Shown piece after piece: positions 41,142 through 49,803 of a stretch of DNA of 64,000 nt. The first letter of the stretch is position 1; every line of letters starts with the position of its first letter. The translations under genes were made by a program, and so were the position numbers. The stretch comes from Solobacterium sp. UBA1761 (GTDB lineage Bacteria; Bacillota_I; Bacilli_A; Erysipelotrichales; Erysipelotrichaceae). The stretch lies in assembly GCA_002315565.1 (NCBI GenBank), contig DCHD01000038.1, positions 1,387 to 65,386 on the forward strand, written 5' to 3'. The notes below the pieces were generated by a model. The model was not told where the DNA came from. It saw only the letters and a list, made by a program, of their open reading frames with translations, and searched no databases.

Positions 41142-42061
41142 TGAAAGGTCTAGAACTCTCCAAAGAATACTATCTTGAATACGGAAAGCCCATGCTGGAA
41201 AATGAGTTTTCAGATTACCTTGATAGAATTGCCGTAGGCCTTGTGGGACATGGAAGTGAATGTTTCGGCTTTGACGATGACATTTCTCTTGACCATGACT
41301 TTGAGCCTGGTTTTTGTCTCTGGATTGATGATGAAGCGGAAAAAGAATTCGGTTTTAAATTATTCAGAGCCTATAGAAGACTTCCTGAAGAATACAAAGG
41401 TGTAAAGATGCAGAAGAAGTCAGCACTAGGTTCAAGGTTCAAAGGCGTTCATACCATCAAAGAATTCTATTCTTTCTATACCGGTACCGGTGATGTTCCT
41501 CTAACACTTGACCACTGGCTTTCAATACCTGACTTCTATCTTGCTGAAGCAACCAACGGCATCGTATTTGCTGATCCTCAGGGTGAATTCACAAGAATCA
41601 GGGAAGGTCTAATGAACAGGCCTGAAGATATCCGCCTTAAAAAACTGGCTGAATGTCTGTTTTCTATGGCACAGTATGGCCAATATAATTACAGCCGCTG
41701 TCTTGAACATAAAGAATATACTGCTGCTGCCACAATACTTTCTGACTATGTAAAGTATGCAGCTGAAGCCGTATATCATCTTAATAAAGCCTATGCACCA
41801 TACTACAAATGGCTGTTCAAAGGCTTAGAGAAACTTCCGATACTGGGATATACAAAAGATATGTTCTATGAGCTTATGAAAGAGCCATACAATAAAGAAA
41901 AGAATATTCCGCTTATTGAGAACATCGCAAAACTGATAATCGAAGAAATAAAAAATCAGGGCCTGTCAAACCGCCCTGATGATTATCTTGAACCGTTTGC
42001 CTATGATGTACTTGCCAAAATAAGCGATAACGAATTAAGAAATTCTTCACCAATAAGATAG
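41141..42061 (+). CDS. DUF4037 protein (nucleotidyltransferase-like)
   Basis: 306 residues. The region VGHGSECFGFDDDISLDHDFEPGFCLW near residues 34-60 has the GS-X-acidic pattern and Asp pair reminiscent of a nucleotidyltransferase site. The helical C-terminal half resembles the DUF4037 domain. The start codon overlaps the TPR stop. A TPR/DUF4037 pairing recurs in Firmicutes as far as I recall, but its role is unknown. Candidates are a nucleotide-transfer modifier or a small-molecule resistance protein. The terminator at its end is embedded in the convergent gene. Confidence 0.8.
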   Translation: MKGLELSKEYYLEYGKPMLENEFSDYLDRIAVGLVGHGSECFGFDDDISLDHDFEPGFCLWIDDEAEKEFGFKLFRAYRRLPEEYKGVKMQKKSALGSRFKGVHTIKEFYSFYTGTGDVPLTLDHWLSIPDFYLAEATNGIVFADPQGEFTRIREGLMNRPEDIRLKKLAECLFSMAQYGQYNYSRCLEHKEYTAAATILSDYVKYAAEAVYHLNKAYAPYYKWLFKGLEKLPILGYTKDMFYELMKEPYNKEKNIPLIENIAKLIIEEIKNQGLSNRPDDYLEPFAYDVLAKISDNELRNSSPIR

Positions 42062-42076
42062 GTCTATTGACCTATC
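42057..42076 (+). terminator. Terminator of the TPR/DUF4037 operon
   Basis: An 8-bp perfect stem GATAGGTC / GACCTATC with loop tatt and six Ts on the plus strand. It covers the last codons of the convergent precursor gene. Confidence 0.85.
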
Positions 42077-42521
42077 TTTTTTCTATTAAGTCTCTCGTCT
42101 TCCAGCCGTCATAGAAGTACCAGGTATATTCCTTGTTTTCACAGTAATAGGTATCAAAGTAGGCATTTCCACCATTGGCAAGTGAGAAATAGCCGATGCC
42201 AAGTTCCTTGATCTCACATTTTACTGTTGTACCGAAACCGAATCCTGATGCTACTTCAACTGTATCACCGACGTTAAAGATATACTGAACTTTACTTCTG
42301 TCTAACCACAGTTTCTGGCTGTACCACTCGGTACCGCCATTGATCATTTCAAGTTCTTCATCAGTTAAAGGCATTTTCTTTTCCGCCTTTAAAAGACTCT
42401 CAAGTTCCTGTTCATTAACTTCATAATCAAGTTCGTTTAGCTTTTCTGTGGCTTCTTTCAGTGAGCCACTTTTTTCTATTACTTCATATACTTCTTTTGT
42501 TATTTCTGTAATTTTTCTCAT
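42072..42521 (-). CDS. Nif11/double-glycine-leader-type precursor protein
   Basis: 149 residues. Residues 1-63 are a helical acidic leader that ends PLTDEELEMINGG, the LXXEELEXXXGG form of Nif11-like and double-glycine leaders. The remaining 86 residues (TEWYSQKLWLDRSKVQ onward) are rich in Gly, Tyr and Trp, with one or two Cys, and look like SH3-like beta strands. This is larger than a usual RiPP core, so the product could be a small secreted protein rather than a modified peptide. No maturase or exporter is adjacent. It has its own promoter (TATAAT) and an aagagga ribosome binding site. Confidence 0.7.
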   Translation of the reverse strand: MRKITEITKEVYEVIEKSGSLKEATEKLNELDYEVNEQELESLLKAEKKMPLTDEELEMINGGTEWYSQKLWLDRSKVQYIFNVGDTVEVASGFGFGTTVKCEIKELGIGYFSLANGGNAYFDTYYCENKEYTWYFYDGWKTRDLIEKR

Positions 42522-42579
42522 TGTTAAATCCTCTTTCTATATTATATGCGTTCTGATTTTCTATATCTTTAACATGTGA

Positions 42580-42594
42580 GATAATAGTCACATG
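42580..42594 (+). promoter_or_regulatory. Leaderless-type promoter: GATAAT, six bases, ATG
   Basis: GATAAT at 42580-42585, agtcac, then ATG at 42592. There is no ribosome binding site. Confidence 0.6.
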
Positions 42595-43497
42595 AAAATA
42601 TATGAAGATGAAAATAACAAAACCTATAAGAAGCAGTCAAAAGTAGCCTTTATGATTTTCCTTTCTGAAGTGCCAAACTTCTTTGTCATCCTGGCAAACG
42701 CCATAACATCAAGATCACTATTGGTATGGGCTGACCTGGTTGATTCTGTAAAGAACGGCATTCACGATGCGACTGTCTGGCTTGTAACCAGAAAAATCTA
42801 TAAAGACAACGGCGACAGCTACAACTACGGGGCTGGCAGACTTGAAGTATTTACTTCATTTATTTGTGATGTGCTGGTATTTATCGGCTTTACCATTCTC
42901 TTTGTCGTATCGATATTCGGACTGATATCACCTGTAAAACCTGAAGAAAGCATTATCTGGTATGCCGTTCTTAAATGTATAAATCTGACGTTTGATCTGT
43001 GGTTTCTTATCACTCAGATAAATATATACAAAAAGACTCAATCTCCTGTTGCCAAGACCGAAATTGCCCATGGCAAATTCTGCAGCTTTATGGATGTCTT
43101 CTATCTGATATCGGCATTGATCTGCTACTTCTTTAAAGATGCTGTCTGGACACCATATCTTTCACCATCACTTACTATCATCGTTACTCTTTACTTCGCC
43201 TATGGCTGTCAGAAAAGAATCAGAGCCAACTTCTTTGAGCTGGTTGACAAATCCGTAACAATTAAAGATCAGGATGAACTCTATGACATAGTTCTTAAAA
43301 ACTGCAGTGATATCAAGCGTATCAACTCAGTAAACTGTCATGTACTGAAAGAAAAACTGCATATCGACCTCGATGTGACATTCAAGAAAGATTACACCGT
43401 TGAAAATGCAAAAGAACTGTTAAAGAAGATTGACAGTCAGATTGAAGAGAAATATCCTGGAGCCATCACAAACTTCATAATTTCTGATGAAAACTAA
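42592..43497 (+). CDS. CDF-family (cation diffusion facilitator) transporter, divergent
   Basis: 301 residues. Six membrane helices (about 18-215) and a C-terminal ferredoxin-like domain (about 220-300). In the first site ADLVDSVKNGIHD gives Asp residues, and in the second HGKFCSFMD gives His and Asp, so the metal set differs from the manganese-type CDF at 33621. The long helix 3-4 loop is typical. It is monocistronic between its own leaderless-type promoter and a terminator. The metal cannot be predicted. Confidence 0.75.
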   Translation: MKIYEDENNKTYKKQSKVAFMIFLSEVPNFFVILANAITSRSLLVWADLVDSVKNGIHDATVWLVTRKIYKDNGDSYNYGAGRLEVFTSFICDVLVFIGFTILFVVSIFGLISPVKPEESIIWYAVLKCINLTFDLWFLITQINIYKKTQSPVAKTEIAHGKFCSFMDVFYLISALICYFFKDAVWTPYLSPSLTIIVTLYFAYGCQKRIRANFFELVDKSVTIKDQDELYDIVLKNCSDIKRINSVNCHVLKEKLHIDLDVTFKKDYTVENAKELLKKIDSQIEEKYPGAITNFIISDEN

Positions 43498-43517
43498 AAA
43501 GCACTTACGTGCTTTTT
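43496..43517. terminator. Bidirectional terminator between CDF and creatininase genes
   Basis: A 9-bp stem AAAAAGCAC / GTGCTTTTT with loop ttac. Confidence 0.85.
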
Positions 43518-43519
43518 TG

Positions 43520-44302
43520 TTATTCCGGAAGTTTTGCCTGTCTGAAGGCTTTCAGGAAATGTTCAATATAGTCGGCCATTGTTTCTACCATTTCAGTGCC
43601 CCACTTTTTATCGGCACGTGATGGTTCATCAGGCATACCATACATCATATAGCCGTTGTCAGTAATAGATTTCAGTGGACGCGGAATTGTAATGCTGCCA
43701 CCTTCAAAGTTGACCATATTCCAGGTTCCTGTAGGAAGTACATCGCCTAAGTCATTGACCATGTTTTCTCCTTCATTGAGATATTCCTTTTTGATTAATG
43801 ATTCATCATAGGCCATAACACCGGCAGTCTCTTCTCCACCACCATGGCCGCCTTTCCACATCGGATTGATCTGACCGGCAATCAGCCACCAGTCAACTCT
43901 GGCCAATAAACCGCCCTTCTTATAGACATGAAGTCCTGTTCTTTCAATTGATTTGGAGTTTCCACCATGTCCATTGACGATGATGAATCTTCTGAAACCA
44001 TAGTCAAACAGGTCATCGCAGATGTGATTGAGTATCTCTGTCAGAAGGTCTGGTCCAACTGAAATGGTTCCTGCATATCCTTTAAGGTCTTCAGTAGAAC
44101 CATAAGGAAGGATTGGGGCAATAATACATTCGTCAGCATATCTCTCATTGAAAATCTGCATGATCTTGGTCGGAATAAAGGTATCCGTACCAAGTGGCAT
44201 ATGTTTCCCGTGGTTTTCGGTAGAACCGGTAACGATAATTACTGTGTCATTTTTCTTAAGATAATCTTCAACTTCAAGATAACTCATTTCATCTAAATAC
44301 AT
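43520..44302 (-). CDS. Creatininase-family amidohydrolase
   Basis: 260 residues, normal for the family. Metal ligands: STENHGKHMPLGTD near residue 27 (Glu, His, Asp), VNGHGGN near 112 (His), and GGHGGGEET near 150 (Glu). Creatininases hydrolyse cyclic or small amides such as creatinine, formylaminopyrimidine or cofactor intermediates. The gene follows an Ntn amide hydrolase and an M42 peptidase in one transcript, so a stepwise amide breakdown is suggested. The ribosome binding site is taggagg. The substrate is unknown. Confidence 0.85.
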   Translation of the reverse strand: MYLDEMSYLEVEDYLKKNDTVIIVTGSTENHGKHMPLGTDTFIPTKIMQIFNERYADECIIAPILPYGSTEDLKGYAGTISVGPDLLTEILNHICDDLFDYGFRRFIIVNGHGGNSKSIERTGLHVYKKGGLLARVDWWLIAGQINPMWKGGHGGGEETAGVMAYDESLIKKEYLNEGENMVNDLGDVLPTGTWNMVNFEGGSITIPRPLKSITDNGYMMYGMPDEPSRADKKWGTEMVETMADYIEHFLKAFRQAKLPE

Positions 44303-44311
44303 AATTGCCTC

Positions 44312-45478
44312 CTAAATCTTATATTCGTACTGTTTTTCATAATCAAGGAAAATTGCCAGTTTCATTGTGCTCTTATCGAGATTATAGACACTTGACCACT
44401 GAGTGAAACCGACATACTGTTTCTTGAATGGATTTTGTGATACCTTCTCTAAAAGATCCATTACTTCTTTTTCAGTCATCTTAGGTTTTTCTTTCAGTCC
44501 TTCAGATACAACTTCATCTCTGTCCATTCCATAACCATAATGGTCGTCACGAGACAGATAATAGTTTGTTCCGTGAACTGTTTCAATGATGTTCATCTTA
44601 TTGTTTACCCATTCAATGATGACCGACTTTCCGCTTTTATCGGCTATCATAATGTGATAGTCATTATCAGGAAGCGGACTTCTCAAATTGTATGACTTTG
44701 CCATTTCAATTGCTTCATCGGTACTGGCGCAATAGTCCAGCATTCTTCGCATCAGAATCGGATGAAGGATACTTGCCTTACCTGGTTCATTCTGATTTAC
44801 CGCAAAGTTCTTGTTGGCCTTCCAGGTCTTGTGGTCAGCAGTATTGATGCATAAAGCATTGTTTTTTACCTTGATATCAAGGCGCTCTGGAACCTTGCCT
44901 TTTTCATCATAGATGATGGCGATTTCCTTTTCTTTTTCATCAAGTGAGTCAGGTTCTCTGTAATCAACTTCATTCCATTCGTTTTCACAAGGAAGATGCA
45001 TAATCGATACAGCAAGACCAGCTTCATTGAAGCCATCCATTATCACAAACGGTGCCATGGCAAGTCTTGTCATATCCGTCTTTCCATCACTTGGTACACC
45101 TTCAAAATATGTACCCTTGGCATTGTCAAGCCAGAAACCATCTATTACACCAAGAGTCTTATATTTAGCCTTGGGATTGTCTGTTCTTACCAGAAGAATA
45201 AGTGAAGTAATATCTTCAGGGTTTTCACTTCTTTTATTGAAGCGGTAATGATTAAAGTCATAGTTTCTGCCAAACAGTGAATCACCTTCCTTATTTTTTG
45301 TATAGAAAGTTGAACAGCCGGGTTTGGCATCAGCAATCATCATGGCATACTTTTCCAGTTTGTAATAATCAGCCTTATAGTCCATGTAGTACAGCAAGCC
45401 TCTTTCATCGACTTTCTGTATTTTGTCAATGGCTTTTCCTATACCCCATGGGAGCAGTCTTTTTCTTGGATTGGTCAT
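44312..45478 (-). CDS. Choloylglycine-hydrolase-like linear-amide C-N hydrolase (Ntn)
   Basis: 388 residues. The putative nucleophile Cys lies in KPGCSTFYTKNKEGDSLFGRNYDFN near residue 54, so about 50 residues would be removed by self-cleavage. Later landmarks are FNEAGLAVSIMHLP near 165, SPLPDNDYHIMIADKSGKSVIIEW near 265 and GFTQWSSVYNL near 365 with a late Trp/Ser/Asn pattern. The family includes bile-salt hydrolases, penicillin V acylase and acylated-amine hydrolases. The start ATG at 45478 follows a gaggga ribosome binding site; it lies 2 bp after the M42 stop. There is no signal peptide. Confidence 0.78.
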   Translation of the reverse strand: MTNPRKRLLPWGIGKAIDKIQKVDERGLLYYMDYKADYYKLEKYAMMIADAKPGCSTFYTKNKEGDSLFGRNYDFNHYRFNKRSENPEDITSLILLVRTDNPKAKYKTLGVIDGFWLDNAKGTYFEGVPSDGKTDMTRLAMAPFVIMDGFNEAGLAVSIMHLPCENEWNEVDYREPDSLDEKEKEIAIIYDEKGKVPERLDIKVKNNALCINTADHKTWKANKNFAVNQNEPGKASILHPILMRRMLDYCASTDEAIEMAKSYNLRSPLPDNDYHIMIADKSGKSVIIEWVNNKMNIIETVHGTNYYLSRDDHYGYGMDRDEVVSEGLKEKPKMTEKEVMDLLEKVSQNPFKKQYVGFTQWSSVYNLDKSTMKLAIFLDYEKQYEYKI

Positions 45479-45479
45479 A

Positions 45480-46559
45480 TCAAAGTCCCTCAATTATATC
45501 TTTGTTAAGTGCTTTGACAACTTCGGTAATCAAAGCAGCTGTCTTTTCAAAATCTTCATAGGTAGTGATGCAGTTCATCGCATGGATATATCTTACCGGT
45601 ACACCAGCCGTTACAGCAGGAATACCATCAAGTGCTGTCTGAATCACAGCAGCATCATTGCCTCCGCCTTCTCTTACTGATTCCTGTACATCCATCTTCT
45701 TTTTTTCTGCCAGGTCAAGCACAAAGCGCTGAAGTCTTGGTGAACAGATAACTGATACGTCCATATGTCTGAACATCGGACCTTTTCTTAAAGCAGTCTG
45801 TATTGCATAGGGTTCAGTAAATGTGTCATCAGCAGGACAGCCTTCATAGCAGATGGCTACATCAGGTTTAATATGGTTGACAGAGACTTTAGCACCTCTT
45901 TCCCCTACTTCTTCCTGACTTGAAAGAACTCCTACAACATCGACATCAAGTTCAATGTCATTGAGTCTTCTCATTGTTTCTATTAAGGCAGCACAACCGA
46001 TACGGCAGTCAAATGACTTGCCGAAGATCAGTCCGTGTTCTTCATCAAATTCATAGGTAGCAGCTGAAACAATCGGTTCACCCATTCTGATCTTGTATAC
46101 TTCCTTGGCCTCTTTGTCACTTGTTGCACCGATATCGATAGAAAGTTCAGAGATAGCCGGTTCACCTTTATTGTCGGCTGCACTTCTGAAGTGGGCAGGT
46201 TTATTGACAAATACGCCACTTATCCATTTTCCTTCAGCATTTCTTACTTTGACTTTGGAAGCTGGAAGCGTTGAATTGGTCCACCTTCCAAGATTGTTTA
46301 CTCTTATTGTGCCGTTAGGTCTGATTGAATGTACCATGAAACCAACTTCATCGGAATGGGCATCAAGCATTACAACCGGTTTATTACCGGTATTTTTCTT
46401 TCTATACAGATAGAGATTGCGCATCTTGTCTTCTTCAACATCCGCAAACTCCAAGACATATTTTCTTGCAGCTTCTATGGTTTCTTCTTCAAAACCAGAA
46501 GGTGCTTTGGCATTGGTCAGATCTTTAATAAGATTGAGACAGTATTCATCATATTTCAT
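45480..46559 (-). CDS. M42-family aminopeptidase
   Basis: 359 residues. The dinuclear zinc ligands are seen in MLDAHSDEVGFMV near 65, FGKSFDCRIGCAAL near 178, SSQEEVGERGA near 215 (catalytic Glu) and a final His in VPVRYIHAMN near 325. M42 enzymes form dodecameric shells that trim N-terminal residues from peptides. It is the first gene of the three-hydrolase operon and divergent from an MFS_2 transporter. The ribosome binding site is ctggagtaa. Confidence 0.9.
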   Translation of the reverse strand: MKYDEYCLNLIKDLTNAKAPSGFEEETIEAARKYVLEFADVEEDKMRNLYLYRKKNTGNKPVVMLDAHSDEVGFMVHSIRPNGTIRVNNLGRWTNSTLPASKVKVRNAEGKWISGVFVNKPAHFRSAADNKGEPAISELSIDIGATSDKEAKEVYKIRMGEPIVSAATYEFDEEHGLIFGKSFDCRIGCAALIETMRRLNDIELDVDVVGVLSSQEEVGERGAKVSVNHIKPDVAICYEGCPADDTFTEPYAIQTALRKGPMFRHMDVSVICSPRLQRFVLDLAEKKKMDVQESVREGGGNDAAVIQTALDGIPAVTAGVPVRYIHAMNCITTYEDFEKTAALITEVVKALNKDIIEGL

Positions 46560-46728
46560 AGTATTTACTCCAGATATCTATATCTATTATCTACTATTTT
46601 CTCTGGATATACACAGAAATGGAAATTATTTCATAAATTTTCATTTTTTCTGAAAACTTTTCATAATGTCACAGTTATAGCACTGTTTCAGATGTTAAAA
46701 TCAAAGAGTATTTTAAGAGGTATTATTT
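46560..46728. promoter_or_regulatory. Divergent regulatory region with phased TTTCAT repeats
   Basis: 169 bp between the M42 and MFS_2 genes. TTTCAT occurs at 46629, 46639 and 46659, 10 and 20 bp apart, on one helical face. ACAGT-N6-ACTGT lies at 46671-46686, just before TAAAAT (46696-46701), the -10 of the transporter gene. Confidence 0.45.
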
Positions 46729-48102
46729 ATGGAAAAAGAAAAATCACAGGTAAAACTGCTTGAAAAGATGGGCTTTGGTGGCCTTTCTGCATCAAGTAAT
46801 ATCGTCTTCAACTTTAAGAGTCTTTATTATCTGACATTTCTGAAGATGGTACTTAACATCCCTGTCGCATGGGCTGGTATTATCGTAACTATCGGTACTA
46901 TCTGGGATGCAATCAATGACCCGCTGATTGGATATTGGAGTGTTAACCACAAATTCAAATCAGGTGAAAAGATCAGACCTTTAACCAAGATCTTCGCAAT
47001 TCCTTGGGGTATTACTGTCATTCTGATGTTTGCCAATTTCAATCTGTCTCAGAATATGACGATCATTCTCTGTATCCTGATCTATCTGGTATTTGAAGCA
47101 TTCTATACATTCTTATGTATCCCATATAACTCAATGGCTACGCTGGCAAGTAATGTAGATTCAGATCGAAGAAGCATCAATGCGTTCAGATCTATCGGCG
47201 GTATGGTTGGTACTGTTATCGGTGCTCTTGCTGTTCCAGCTATTGTTAAGGCTATGGGCGGATTCAAAAACTCAAGTATCTTTACAGCTGAAGATGCTCC
47301 AGCCGTATTCAGAACTTCTATCATCATGGCTTGTGTTGCTGTAGTTGGCTGTATGTTCCACTACTTCACTTCAAAAGAAAGAATTCATCAGCAGGATGAC
47401 AACGAAGACCATATCGGATTCCTTGATACATTCAAGATGCTCTTCTCCATCAAATCATGGGTTATGAATATGCTGTTTATCTTATGCTATGGTATTGCAA
47501 GTGCATTGGTAATGAATGAAATCAACGACTATGCTGCATATATCTACGGCAACTCTTCAATCGTTACTCCAGTGCTTGGTGTTTATGTACTATGTGCTGT
47601 AGTCGGTTCTATCTTCATTGGTAAGATCGATGAAAAGTATGGAAGAAGCAAGACCATGATCTTCTCTGCTGCTATTCAGATTATCGGTAAGATTCCGTTC
47701 ATCATCTATCCTGAATCAATGGTTTCCATTATGATCAATGCTGCAACATGTGCCTTTGGTATTCAGGGAGCATTCGTACTGTTCAACACCAACAGAAACA
47801 ATGTTGCCGATATCGTAGAATTCAAGTTCAAAAGAAGAATTGACTCAATGGTTGCAACCTGCGATAACCTGATCACTAAACTGGCTGAAGCAGTTGCTAT
47901 CTGGATGATGACTCTATCACTGGATATTGCCGGTTATGATTCAGCACTTGGTATCGCTCAGACCGCTGCAACAAAATCAACCATCTGTGCATTACTTGGC
48001 TGGGTTCCTGCTGTTGTATGTATCGCCATGGGCTACTTCGCCTACAAGTGTCATATCCAGGATGAATACAAAGCTGAACAGGCTAAGTTCTTAAACAAAT
48101 AG
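46729..48102 (+). CDS. GPH/MFS_2-family cation-coupled transporter
   Basis: 457 residues with twelve membrane helices. Landmarks of the MelB-like GPH family are visible: the loop TIWDAINDPLIGYWSVNHKFKSG near residue 55 and the FEAFYTFLCIPYNSMATLASNVDSDRRSINAFRS stretch near 125-158, where the conserved Asp residues sit. Transport is likely by Na+ or H+ symport. It is divergent from the three amide-hydrolase genes, so it is the likely importer for their substrate; that link is inference. The ribosome binding site is agagg. Confidence 0.85.
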   Translation: MEKEKSQVKLLEKMGFGGLSASSNIVFNFKSLYYLTFLKMVLNIPVAWAGIIVTIGTIWDAINDPLIGYWSVNHKFKSGEKIRPLTKIFAIPWGITVILMFANFNLSQNMTIILCILIYLVFEAFYTFLCIPYNSMATLASNVDSDRRSINAFRSIGGMVGTVIGALAVPAIVKAMGGFKNSSIFTAEDAPAVFRTSIIMACVAVVGCMFHYFTSKERIHQQDDNEDHIGFLDTFKMLFSIKSWVMNMLFILCYGIASALVMNEINDYAAYIYGNSSIVTPVLGVYVLCAVVGSIFIGKIDEKYGRSKTMIFSAAIQIIGKIPFIIYPESMVSIMINAATCAFGIQGAFVLFNTNRNNVADIVEFKFKRRIDSMVATCDNLITKLAEAVAIWMMTLSLDIAGYDSALGIAQTAATKSTICALLGWVPAVVCIAMGYFAYKCHIQDEYKAEQAKFLNK

Positions 48103-48111
48103 TTCCAATAC

Positions 48112-48136
48112 AAAGGGCTGAATAATTCAGCCCTTT
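48112..48136. terminator. Bidirectional terminator between transporter and DUF1810 genes
   Basis: An 11-bp perfect stem AAAGGGCTGAA / TTCAGCCCTTT with a three-base loop. Confidence 0.85.
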
Positions 48137-48139
48137 CAT

Positions 48140-48556
48140 TTACATTCTTTTAAGCATGTCCTCGGTTATTTCATTCTGATTTCCTGCGTAGTATCTGTTG
48201 ATTACCTTATTGAATATCGGATTATCAGAAACCCGTGAAAATAATGTCATACAGGCATGAACCTTCTTGGAATCAATTTCTCCTAATACCTTGACAATAT
48301 CTTCAGCATCAAGCTCATAAAGGGCCTCAGAAATCTCAATCAGTCTTTTAGAAAGAACAGGATGCTCCATATATTCTCTTGCTTCTTCAAGACAGGTAAT
48401 TCCATAGTGCTGTGCATTGACACTATAACCTATTCCTTTTAACTGTGGGAATATATACCAGATCCAGTGTGTTTCCTTGTGACCGTTTCTAATCTCTTCA
48501 AGCGCCTTATCATAGGCAAAGTTCTGTGCTTCTATAAATCTTTCAACGTTATACAT
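48140..48556 (-). CDS. DUF1810-family protein
   Basis: 138 residues starting MYNVERFIEAQNFAYDKALEEI. The signature HWIWYIFPQLKGIGYSVNAQHYGI near residues 28-51 and AREYMEHPVLSKRL near 56-69 are DUF1810. The fold is small and helical with no known activity. The start is the ATG after atggagg. It is monocistronic and lies between the amide-hydrolase cluster and the maltose operon. Confidence 0.85.
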   Translation of the reverse strand: MYNVERFIEAQNFAYDKALEEIRNGHKETHWIWYIFPQLKGIGYSVNAQHYGITCLEEAREYMEHPVLSKRLIEISEALYELDAEDIVKVLGEIDSKKVHACMTLFSRVSDNPIFNKVINRYYAGNQNEITEDMLKRM

Positions 48557-48619
48557 AATAACCTCCATCTGCATTCTTATTCTATACAATCAGGAATACA
48601 AAAAAGTGTACAGTTAAAA

Positions 48620-48641
48620 AAGATAAGGTTTCCCTTATCTT
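48620..48641 (-). terminator. Terminator of the maltose operon
   Basis: A 9-bp stem AAGATAAGG / CCTTATCTT followed by TTTTAAC on the minus strand. It overlaps the stop of the ATPase gene. Confidence 0.85.
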
Positions 48642-49803
48642 AGTACTCAAGATTCTTACCGTTTTCATCAAACAGATGGCACACATCGCCATTGAAGCAG
48701 ATGTTTACATCATCACCCATTTTGAATGAATTTGCATCACCGGTTGTCGGAACGATGACGACAACATCTTTTCCTTCGGCGCTGATATGAAGATGTACAG
48801 ATGAACCCATAAGTTCACTTACATCAACTCTGCCCTTTATACCGTCATTGCATAATGTAATATGTTCAGGACGTACACCCAGTGTAACATCCATCTCTTG
48901 AACATTCTTGTCTTTCAGGCGTTTCTGTTTATCGTCGGCAAGAATAACTTTCTTTCCACCAAGTTCTACAGCATATCTGTCATTTTCTTTAATGAGTTTT
49001 GCATCAAACAGATTCATCTGTGGCATACCGATAAATCTTGCAACAAACAGATTAGCCGGATGGTTGAATACTTCCTGAGGAGTGCCGATCTGCTGAATAA
49101 AGCCATCTTTCATGATGACGATTCTATCGCCAAGAGTCATAGCCTCTACCTGATCATGAGTTACATATACGAACGTCGTATCAATTCTCTGTCTGAGTTT
49201 AATCAGTTCAGCACGCATTTCATTACGCAGCTTCGCATCAAGATTGGACAGTGGTTCATCCATCAGCATAACCTGAGGAGAACGGACAATTGCTCTGCCG
49301 ATGGCAACACGCTGTCTTTGACCACCTGATAATGCTTTAGGCTTACGGTCAAGATATTCGGTAATGCCAAGTGTTTCAGCGGCTTCACGGACTTTTGTGT
49401 CTATTTCATCTTTCTTGCACTTCATCAGTTTTAAAGAGAAAGCCATATTTTCATAGACTGTCATATGAGGATAAAGTGCATAGTTCTGGAAAACCATGGC
49501 AATATCTCTGTCTTTTGGTTCAGCATCATTCATGAGCTTTCCACCGATATACAGTTCACCAGATGTAATATCTTCAAGACCCGCAATCATTCTAAGTGTA
49601 GTAGACTTGCCACATCCAGAAGGTCCAACAAGAACGATAAATTCCTTATCATTGATTTCCAGATTGAAGTCCTGTACAGCAACAACACCTTCAGCAGTGA
49701 TCTGCAGATTGGTTTTCTTGACTTCTTCACCTTTTTTAGGTTTCTTTACCTTTTCGGTATTTGGATAAATCTTCTTGATATTCTTTAAAATAACCTGTGA
49801 CAT
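48640..49803 (-). CDS. msmK: Sugar ABC transporter ATPase (MsmK/MalK/UgpC type)
   Basis: 387 residues. The Walker A GPSGCGKST is near residue 60, Q-loop MVFQNYALYPHMTVYENM near 103, signature LSGGQRQRVAIGRAIVR near 158, Walker B VMLMDEPLSNLDAK near 180, and H-loop YVTHDQVEAM near 212. The C-terminal 140 residues form the regulatory OB-type domain. A 20-residue insert near residue 15-35 (KVKKPKKGEEVKKTN) is unusual. It energises the MalFG permease of the same operon and may serve other sugar permeases. The ribosome binding site is aaggagaa. Confidence 0.93.
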   Translation of the reverse strand: MSQVILKNIKKIYPNTEKVKKPKKGEEVKKTNLQITAEGVVAVQDFNLEINDKEFIVLVGPSGCGKSTTLRMIAGLEDITSGELYIGGKLMNDAEPKDRDIAMVFQNYALYPHMTVYENMAFSLKLMKCKKDEIDTKVREAAETLGITEYLDRKPKALSGGQRQRVAIGRAIVRSPQVMLMDEPLSNLDAKLRNEMRAELIKLRQRIDTTFVYVTHDQVEAMTLGDRIVIMKDGFIQQIGTPQEVFNHPANLFVARFIGMPQMNLFDAKLIKENDRYAVELGGKKVILADDKQKRLKDKNVQEMDVTLGVRPEHITLCNDGIKGRVDVSELMGSSVHLHISAEGKDVVVIVPTTGDANSFKMGDDVNICFNGDVCHLFDENGKNLEY

